The notes beneath the pieces were generated by a model, which saw nothing but the letters and a program-made list of their open reading frames with translations, was not told the DNA's origin and made no database searches. A stretch of DNA of 64,000 nt from Bradyrhizobium viridifuturi (lineage in GTDB: Bacteria > Pseudomonadota > Alphaproteobacteria > Rhizobiales > Xanthobacteraceae), in assembly GCF_001238275.1 (NCBI RefSeq), contig NZ_LGTB01000033.1, forward strand, positions 1 through 64,000, given 5' to 3'. Shown here one piece after another: positions 55,161 to 64,000 of the stretch (position 1 is the stretch's first letter; every line of letters starts with the position of its first letter). The translations under genes and the position numbers were made by a program.

Positions 55161-56147
55161 TCAGACTATTTTTACCACGATCCGACCGCGGACCTGACCG
55201 CCGAGGATTTTGGCACCGTAACCCATGACATCGTCCAAGGCGATTTCATGAGTAATATCAGCAAGTTTTGCTTTGTCCAGATCGCGGGCCAGGCGCTGCC
55301 AGGCGGTCCTCCGGAGCTCGATCGGGCACATCACGGAATCGATGCCGAGAAGGCACACACCCCGCAAAATGAAGGGCGCGACCGACGACGGCAGGTCCAT
55401 TCCGGCCGCCAGGCCGCACGCCGCGATGGCGCCGCCGTATTTGGTCATCGAAAGCAGGTTGGCGAGCGTGGTCGATCCGACGCTGTCGACGCCGCCGGCC
55501 CAGCGCTCTTTCGCGAGCGGCTTCGGGGCACCTGACAGTTCGGCGCGGTCGATCACCTCGGTGGCGCCAAGCCCCTTGAGATAGTCGGCCTCCGATATCC
55601 GCCCCGTCGAGGCGATGACGTGGTAGCCGAGCTTGGACAGCACGGCGATCGCGACCGAGCCGACGCCGCCGGCCGCACCCGTCACCACGATCGGACCGCT
55701 CTTCGGGGTCAGGCCGTGCTTCTCCAGCGCCAGCACCGACAGCATCGCGGTATAGCCGGCCGTGCCGACCGCCATCGCATCGCGCGCCGAGATGCCGTCA
55801 GGCAGCCGGACCAGCCAGTCGCCCTTGACGCGGGCCTTCTCGGCATAGGCGCCGAGATGGGTCTCGCCCATGCCCCAGCCGTTGCAGACGACCTTGTCGC
55901 CCGCCTTCCAGTCGGGATGGCTGGATTGCTCGACCGTGCCGGCGAAATCGATGCCGGCGATCATCGGAAAGCGGCGCACCACCGGCGCCTTGCCGGTCAG
56001 CGCGAGGCCGTCCTTGTAGTTCAGCGTCGACCATTCGACGCGGACGGTGACGTCGCCGTCCATCAATTCCGCGTCGTCGAATTGGGTCAGTGCGGCGGTG
56101 GTACCCTTGTCCGCCTTGTCGATCCTGATTGCTTTGAACGTTGCCAC
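55161..56147 (-). CDS. AcuI/YhdH-type acrylyl-CoA reductase
   Basis: About 328 residues from a GTG at 56147 (GGGGAG upstream), which restores the usual length; the earlier frame adds 21 residues. The zinc-free medium-chain reductase pattern is TLNYKDGLALTGKAPVVRRF, IAGIDFAGTVEQSSHPDWKA, and the NADPH motif VTGAAGGVGSVAI. This subfamily reduces acrylyl-CoA or related enones. It is followed by the MFS gene, upstream on the same strand. Confidence 0.85.
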   Translation of the reverse strand: MATFKAIRIDKADKGTTAALTQFDDAELMDGDVTVRVEWSTLNYKDGLALTGKAPVVRRFPMIAGIDFAGTVEQSSHPDWKAGDKVVCNGWGMGETHLGAYAEKARVKGDWLVRLPDGISARDAMAVGTAGYTAMLSVLALEKHGLTPKSGPIVVTGAAGGVGSVAIAVLSKLGYHVIASTGRISEADYLKGLGATEVIDRAELSGAPKPLAKERWAGGVDSVGSTTLANLLSMTKYGGAIAACGLAAGMDLPSSVAPFILRGVCLLGIDSVMCPIELRRTAWQRLARDLDKAKLADITHEIALDDVMGYGAKILGGQVRGRIVVKIV

Positions 56148-56193
56148 GATAAGCACTCCCCGTAATTCTGGTTTCGGGGGAGTGTTTAACCCA

Positions 56194-57438
56194 TCAGGCG
56201 GGCTGCGCAACCGGGCGGGCGACAGGCGCCTCGACGATCGGCAGGTTGATCAGCGCCGACAGCACGCCGAACAGCACCGACAGCCACCAGATCGGGGTGT
56301 AGGAACCGTATTGCTCGAACACGACGCCGCCGAGCCAGACCCCGAGGAAGCCGCCGACCTGATGGCTGACGAAGGCGAAGCCGTAGAGGGTGGAGAACCA
56401 GCGCGTGCCGAACATCAGCGCGACCAGCGCCGAGGTCGGCGGCACGCTCGACAGCCACAGCAGCCCTGAGACCGCGCCGAATGCAATCGCCGAGAATGGC
56501 GTGACCGGGAACGAGATGAAGGCAACCGTCGCCAGCGCGCGCGAGAAGTAGATCACCGAGAGCAGATAGCGCTTCGGAAAGAAGTTCTGCAGCCAGCCGA
56601 CGCTGAGCGAGCCGACAATGTTGAACAGGCCGATCGCCGCGACCACCCAGCCGCCTGTCGTCGCCGGAATCCCGCGATCGGCAAGATAGGCCGGCAGATG
56701 GATGGTGATGAAGGCGAGCTGGAAGCCGCAGGTGAAGAAGCCGAGCACCAGCAGGACGTAAGAGCGATGGCCGAAGGCCTCCGCCAGCGCCGTCTTGAAC
56801 GATTGCTGATCGGCGGGCGCCGCATCATTCGTCTCCGCGGGCGGCGTCGCCAGCGCGAGCGAGAGCGGCAGGATCAACAGCATCAGCGCGCTGAACACGA
56901 CGAGCGCGGTCTGCCAGCCGAAATTGTCGATCAGCGCGACGCCGAACGGCGCAAACAGGAACTGGCCGAACGAGCCGGCGGCGGTGCCGGCGCCGAGCGC
57001 GAGGCCGCGCTTTTCCGGCGGCAACAGCTTGCTGAACGCTGCCAGCACCAGATTGAACGACGAGCCCGACAGGCCGAAACCGATCAGCACGCCGGCGCTG
57101 ATGTCGAGCGACAATGAGGTGGTCGAGTAACGCATCAGGAGCAGGCCGGCGGCGTATAGCAGGGCGCCGACGATCATGACGCGCAGCAGCCCGAAGCGGT
57201 CGGCAATGGCCCCTGCGATCGGCTGGCCGAGCCCCCACAGCAGGTTCTGCAATGCGATGGCAAGGCCGAACACATCGCGGCCCCAGGCGAATTCGCGGCC
57301 CATCGGCTGCACGAAGAAGCCGAGACTGGAGCGCGGGCCGAAGCTCAGCAATGCGATCGCGCAGCCGCAGACGATGATGACGAGCGGCGTGCGCCAGCTG
57401 CCCGATGTCGGTCGAAGATCCCCTGTCGTGACGGCCAT
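56194..57438 (-). CDS. MFS transporter
   Basis: 414 residues with twelve hydrophobic segments. The typical MFS loop after helix 2 is AGAIADRFGLLRVMIVGALL. The second half repeats the arrangement with YLLSVIYFSRALATVAF. It resembles the monocarboxylate/oxalate-type or nitrate-type branch; the substrate is unknown. The 46-bp distance to the reductase suggests they form one unit. Confidence 0.85.
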   Translation of the reverse strand: MAVTTGDLRPTSGSWRTPLVIIVCGCAIALLSFGPRSSLGFFVQPMGREFAWGRDVFGLAIALQNLLWGLGQPIAGAIADRFGLLRVMIVGALLYAAGLLLMRYSTTSLSLDISAGVLIGFGLSGSSFNLVLAAFSKLLPPEKRGLALGAGTAAGSFGQFLFAPFGVALIDNFGWQTALVVFSALMLLILPLSLALATPPAETNDAAPADQQSFKTALAEAFGHRSYVLLVLGFFTCGFQLAFITIHLPAYLADRGIPATTGGWVVAAIGLFNIVGSLSVGWLQNFFPKRYLLSVIYFSRALATVAFISFPVTPFSAIAFGAVSGLLWLSSVPPTSALVALMFGTRWFSTLYGFAFVSHQVGGFLGVWLGGVVFEQYGSYTPIWWLSVLFGVLSALINLPIVEAPVARPVAQPA

Positions 57439-57629
57439 GTCGTCTTCCCCCGCATCTGCCGCGCGGGGAACCGGCCCCGCCGAACGTTACGGGGAGTTAA
57501 TGCACATGCATGAAAACCCCAAGAGGCGGCGGAGAAAAATATTCGCCTGCAAGGCAGCCCTGCAGAATCCGAGAGGATGACGAGCGTCATTCCGGGGCAC
57601 ATCGCACCCGGAACAGGAGACCGATCGCG

Positions 57630-59126
57630 CTACCGCTTGGCGCTGGCCTGCTCGGCCGAGCTCTGGGCGGCCTCGGCGAGCTGCGCCGAGATCTTGGCGG
57701 TCTCGGCCGCACTGCCCCAGCTCGGCGCATCGCTGCCGTCGCCCCAGGCGCGCGGACGATAGAAGGTATGGACGCCGAACTTGTACATCTTCTTCATTTC
57801 GCTGACCCAGGACGGCCGCACCCAATAGGCGTGGTAGTGGGTCGAACGATCGACTTCCGGCAGCCACAATTTGCCGTCGAGCATCGCCTTCGCGATCTTC
57901 TTCGCGCGGTCCCACATGTCGGGCTCGCGGACGACATCGGGGATGTTGTCGCAGGCAAAGGTGAACTGGCAGGCGTAGTGCCGGTTCTTGTTCTGGTAGA
58001 CCACGCCGCATACCGTCTCCGGATATTTGCCGGAGAAGGCGCGGTTCAGCACCACCTGGGCGACCGCGATCTGGCCGCGCACCGCCTCGCCGCGCGCCTC
58101 GAAATAGACCGCCTCGGCGAGGCACTTCTCCGACTTGGCGCGCGACTTGTCGTCGAACAGGCCGAGCCGCTCCGCCGGCGTCTTGCTGTGCTGGTCGTCG
58201 GCATTGACCTCGCCCTTCGGCGCGATGCTCTCGCCCATCTCGCCGGCCTTGACCGGGCCGTCGGCATCGACCGGCAGCGAGGCCATCACCTTCATGTCGG
58301 GATCGGGCTGCGCCGCGGGCGCCACCACGACCGGCGCCTCGCCGGGCTGCCAGCGCTCGAGATTCTCGGGCGTGCCGAGCGACGAGCCGAAGAACAGGCT
58401 GGCGGTCTTGAATGCGAACGGGTCACGCTCGTGCGTTGCATCGACGGGCGGCGCGGCAGCAGGCTTCGCGGGCGCGGGCTTCAGGTCGTCGAGCGGATTG
58501 GCCTCGAGCGACATCGACACGTCGTATTGCTGCGGCGACGGTTTTGCATATTGCGGCAGCGGCGGCGCGCGCAGCGCCTCCTGCAATTCGGGATCGAGCG
58601 GGGTGTTGTCCGCAATTGCGCTGCCACTCACCGCGGTCGCCGTCTTCATGCCCCTGACCGACGAATTCGACGTCGCGGGATCCTCGTTCGCCGGAGCCGT
58701 GGGCGCGGGCTCGGCGGGATCGACCTGGTCGGGCCGCCTGACGACGAGACGATCGCCCTTCAAGGTGCGATCGACCTTGGGAAAATCGGATGCCTGATAG
58801 CGCGGCGGCGACGCGGCAATCGGATTGCGCGTCACGGTGCCGGTGATGTCGACGTTCGAATTGTCCAGCCGTGCGAGCAGGATCTGCGGATCCTGCGGCG
58901 CGGAGGTTCCGATCGGACGGCCGAAGCTGTAGGTCGCGACCTGGATCGAGCCGACCGCGGATGAGAAGACGCGCTTCTGCCAGCGCTCGGCGACGCCGGG
59001 CTGCCGGGCCAGGAGCGAAGCAATATCCTGATATCCGAGCTCGGTCGGCATCAAGGCGAAGATGCTGAGACCGAGACCGAAGAGCGCGAGACGTGCGCCC
59101 TTCGGCTGGTTACGCGACACAAACAT
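57630..59126 (-). CDS. cell-wall hydrolase, SleB type
   Basis: 498 residues from ATG 59126. A signal-anchor (ALFGLGLSIFALMPTELGYQ) is followed by a long linker (about 90-340) of Pro/Ala/Asp. The catalytic SleB (Hydrolase_2) domain at 350-470 has LAEAVYFEARGE (catalytic Glu), GQIAVAQVVLNRAFSG, and CQFTFACD. SleB-type domains act as lytic transglycosylases or amidases on peptidoglycan. The long unstructured spacer could reach across the periplasm. Confidence 0.85.
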   Translation of the reverse strand: MFVSRNQPKGARLALFGLGLSIFALMPTELGYQDIASLLARQPGVAERWQKRVFSSAVGSIQVATYSFGRPIGTSAPQDPQILLARLDNSNVDITGTVTRNPIAASPPRYQASDFPKVDRTLKGDRLVVRRPDQVDPAEPAPTAPANEDPATSNSSVRGMKTATAVSGSAIADNTPLDPELQEALRAPPLPQYAKPSPQQYDVSMSLEANPLDDLKPAPAKPAAAPPVDATHERDPFAFKTASLFFGSSLGTPENLERWQPGEAPVVVAPAAQPDPDMKVMASLPVDADGPVKAGEMGESIAPKGEVNADDQHSKTPAERLGLFDDKSRAKSEKCLAEAVYFEARGEAVRGQIAVAQVVLNRAFSGKYPETVCGVVYQNKNRHYACQFTFACDNIPDVVREPDMWDRAKKIAKAMLDGKLWLPEVDRSTHYHAYWVRPSWVSEMKKMYKFGVHTFYRPRAWGDGSDAPSWGSAAETAKISAQLAEAAQSSAEQASAKR

Positions 59127-59364
59127 CGTACGCTCACGCAACGCTTACTGAGTGCAATCGAACGCGGTACATCCGCGCAATTCGACCTTTCCCGTTGCTA
59201 ATCTGTTTAGGTTGCCGCGGAGTTAATCAGCGTTGCCCGCGCGCTACACTCAAGCGATCGCGCACATGTCGCGCGCCGCATCGCGCGCGTTGGTAAATGC
59301 GCCGCGCATGAAAGTCGTAAACATCTGGTCAATGGGAATGGTGAACGAGTCGTTACCCGTCCCT

Positions 59365-59590
59365 AGCCCGTCATTGCGAGGAGCGGCAGCGACGACTTGT
59401 CCGCCGAAGCCTTGGCGAAGGCGGAAGCAATCCACTGGTCTGCATATGGCACTCGCTGTCATCACCCGCGAAAGCGGGTGATCCAGTATTCCAGAGGCAG
59501 CAGTGCTTGAGCCGAGAGGCCGCGGGGTACTGGATCGCCCGGACGAGCCGGGCGATGACAACGGAGAGTGGACGCACTTCCTGATGCAAT
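59365..59590. repeat. intergenic repeats (two hairpin elements)
   Basis: CGTCATTGCGAGGAGCGGCA with GCGACGACTTGTCCGCCGAA (59370-59430), then TCACCCGCGAAAGCGGGTGA (59461-59480, a palindrome) and ATCGCCCGGACGAGCCGGGC (59534-59553). All resemble recurrent bradyrhizobial intergenic elements. Confidence 0.65.
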
Positions 59591-59618
59591 GACGATGACT
59601 GCCGATCGCGCTCGGCAA

Positions 59619-59653
59619 ACAAAAAAATGGCCGGGACTCGGTCCCGGCCATTG
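59619..59653 (-). terminator. intrinsic terminator of ppdK
   Basis: On the minus strand, AATGGCCGGGACCGAGTCCC and GGCCATT form a strong stem followed by TTTTTTTG. It lies 24 bp past the ppdK stop. Confidence 0.9.
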
Positions 59654-59676
59654 CAACCTCTGAACTGCTCGATCGC

Positions 59677-62598
<2,922 letters not shown>

Positions 62599-62689
62599 GT
62601 CAGACAACAATCCGGAAGGAGGGGTCGAAGATGCGCGCCTTACACCACTTTGGGGGGTTCCGCGCAAGCCGCGAAACCCCGCTTTCCCG

Positions 62690-62845
62690 CTACAGGTGCA
62701 GCCAGCGCAGCAGGCCCATTCCCACGAGACCGACGAAGATCAGGTAGATCGCGACGATGTAGTTGAGGAGCCGCGGCATGATCAGGATCAGGACGCCTGC
62801 AGCCAGGGCCACGATGGCAGGCAGATGCCCAGCGGTGATGGTCAT
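62690..62845 (-). CDS. DUF3096 small membrane protein
   Basis: 51 residues from ATG 62845 (GGAGAAAAC upstream). Two hydrophobic helices: LPAIVALAAGVLILIMPRLL and YIVAIYLIFVGLVGMGLLRW. This is the DUF3096 pattern, a tiny two-pass membrane protein of unknown role. It lies upstream of ppdK on the same strand but separated by about 90 bp. Confidence 0.8.
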   Translation of the reverse strand: MTITAGHLPAIVALAAGVLILIMPRLLNYIVAIYLIFVGLVGMGLLRWLHL

Positions 62846-63079
62846 TGAAGTTTTCTCCGGCGGTTTTTGGAGGAGCGAATCGAGCGGCAGTTTATCCGCT
62901 GAGGGGGTTCCCACATCAAGACGCCTGCACCGCCTGAGAGTTCCCGCAACTCACGAAAATTGCTCCAAATTGCCGCGTTTGTGGCGGCGGTTTTTCCGGA
63001 ACATCACCACGTCAGATGCATTGGCTCGCCGTGCGCATCGGCGAAAGCTGGCGCGCATCGAAAAAGAATGGAGCGAGCC

Positions 63080-63448
63080 ATGCGAAACAGAATACTTGCC
63101 GTTGCAGCCGTTGCAGCCGTTGCTGCTGCGATCACGGTGCCGGCTGTTGCCGCACAGGCCCAGACCGTTGGCGTTGTCCGCGGTGGCCCGCCGGTTGCAG
63201 TCGAGGATGACGAAGGCATTGCAGTCGAGCAGCGCCCGGCATTCCGCGAATACATCGTGCGCGAGCGCGTGCCGAACTACACCGTTCCCGATCGCGTCGT
63301 GGTCGGCACCGTGCTGCCCGACGCCGGCGTGACCTATTACGACGTGCCGCAACGGTTCGGCGCGACGCCCTATCGTTACACCGTCGTGAATGGCGAGACC
63401 GTCCTGGTCGAGCCGCGTTCGCGACGGATAGTTCAGGTGGTCGAATAG
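63080..63448 (+). CDS. DUF1236 family secreted protein
   Basis: 122 residues from ATG 63080. Signal peptide cut near AAQA-QT. The DUF1236 domain at 45-120 has EYIVRERVPNYTVPDRVVVG and PYRYTVVNGETVLVEPRSRR. DUF1236 proteins are exported by Rhizobiales, often in repeats; function unknown. An intrinsic terminator follows at 63523. Confidence 0.85.
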   Translation: MRNRILAVAAVAAVAAAITVPAVAAQAQTVGVVRGGPPVAVEDDEGIAVEQRPAFREYIVRERVPNYTVPDRVVVGTVLPDAGVTYYDVPQRFGATPYRYTVVNGETVLVEPRSRRIVQVVE

Positions 63449-63522
63449 CGTAACGTCAGCGATAGCCTGAACGAACAGTCCGGGCGCCGCGCAAGCGGAT
63501 CTGCGCGCAGATCGACCGGACC

Positions 63523-63564
63523 AGAAAGCCCCGCCCGGCCTCCCCACCGGGCGAGGCTTTTCTG
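63523..63564 (+). terminator. intrinsic terminator after DUF1236 gene
   Basis: Stem GCCCCGCCCGG against CCGGGCGAGGC with one mismatch, then TTTTCTGTC. It lies 75 bp after the stop at 63448. Confidence 0.85.
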
Positions 63565-63599
63565 TCTTGTTCGAGATCATCGTGAGTTGAATCAGTCCC

Positions 63600-63645
63600 G
63601 CGTCAAACTTGCTGCACCTCTCCCGCTTGCGGGGGAGGGAGCCCG
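63600..63645. repeat. REP-like palindrome
   Basis: CCTCTCCCGCTTGCGGGGGA is the same hairpin type as the REP at 11858-11995. It lies between the DUF1236 gene and the last gene. Confidence 0.55.
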
Positions 63646-63676
63646 ACACCTTTTCGGTTCATCAAGCTCCAGCGAT

Positions 63677-64000
63677 CTACGATTTAAGGATCGAGAGCAG
63701 CGTCGAGGTCGACTTGTAACTCTTGATCGCGGCGTCCTGGAAATCCTGCGTCCAGTTGGCGGCCTGGCGTTCCTCCGCGCTCATCGAGGAATACTGCTTG
63801 AGGATGCCGAGTGAGAACTGGCGTGGATCGCCGGCGGACTGGCTCTGCTTCAACGCATCGAGCACGGCAAGGCGCGTCCGCGTGTTGAGCTCCTGCTTGG
63901 CCGCGAAGATCTCCTCGCCGGAGAACTTCTTGTCCTGGTTCAATGAGATCGCCGACAGCGAGCGATTGTCGAGCGACGAGAGGTCGGCGAGCTGTCCGGT
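63677..64000 (-). CDS. hypothetical protein, C-terminal part (start outside window)
   Basis: The frame continues through the right edge, so the start lies beyond 64000; an apparent TTG start at 63943 is internal. The visible 107 residues are helical and charged: LADLSSLDNRSLSAISLNQD, GEEIFAAKQELNTRTRLAVL, FSLGILKQYSSMSAEERQAA. No family recognised from this part. Confidence 0.6.
   Translation of the reverse strand, partial: TGQLADLSSLDNRSLSAISLNQDKKFSGEEIFAAKQELNTRTRLAVLDALKQSQSAGDPRQFSLGILKQYSSMSAEERQAANWTQDFQDAAIKSYKSTSTLLSILKS

Larger units (their letters stand above)
59127..59676. other. intergenic region with repeats
   Basis: A 550-bp gap without any convincing gene. It contains a hairpin-type repeat set (see next entry) and the ppdK terminator. 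The region ahead of the SleB-type gene (59127-59300) shows nothing specific besides GC-rich random frames. Confidence 0.5.

Overview
The window is high-GC alphaproteobacterial DNA that most resembles Bradyrhizobium or a close relative (Nitrobacteraceae). This is inferred from recognised gene families (a PmtA-type phospholipid N-methyltransferase, a TAXI receptor, TIGR02301, DUF1236, DUF6894, DUF3096, a thiO-thiS-thiG-thiE-thiC operon), from the dense GC-rich coding, and from many short palindromic intergenic repeats. No database search was run. Most of the window is ordinary chromosome; no rRNA, tRNA, CRISPR array or intact transposase was seen.

Layout. 1-9.1 kb: envelope, secreted and regulatory genes (DUF2147 fragment, membrane AraC regulator, YciB/IspZ, FecR-domain protein) and a winged-helix/TPR regulator facing away from a DUF4242 gene, a small ORF and a broken methyltransferase; then a Nudix hydrolase. 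9.2-14.8 kb: membrane-lipid genes: phosphatidylserine decarboxylase head to head with a class III aminotransferase, an Mpo1/DUF962-like membrane protein, PmtA and a GT4 glycosyltransferase. 14.9-29.8 kb: TAXI receptor, broken TauE permease, acyltransferase, L,D-transpeptidase, DUF4403, an ABC binding protein, glycerophosphodiesterase, two PRC-barrel proteins, a two-component pair and a lytic transglycosylase. 30-35 kb: TPP riboswitch and thiamine operon. 35-37.7 kb: an island-like scar with a second, diverged thiC 3' end and a scrambled PD-(D/E)xK-nSTAND defence-type gene. 37.7-54 kb: Baeyer-Villiger monooxygenase, DNA-repair and housecleaning genes (Mug, YedK/HMCES-like, Tag, Nudix, HD, HAD), split YeeE/YedE transporter, RidA, dihydroorotase, YgfZ and a large DUF2339 membrane protein. 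54-64 kb: AcuI-type reductase, MFS transporter, SleB-type hydrolase, pyruvate phosphate dikinase with a histone-H1-like tail, and small proteins.

What stands out. The lipid genes form a plausible undescribed membrane-lipid module centred on a possibly membrane-anchored PLP enzyme whose start overlaps that of the PS decarboxylase. The thiC-adjacent scar records gain and decay of a defence-like gene. Five genes (methyltransferase, TauE, response regulator, thiG, thiE) each need exactly one inserted base to restore the family reading frame, which points to deletion-type sequence errors more than to five independent pseudogenes. There is no strong evidence for an intact, wholly novel multi-gene system.
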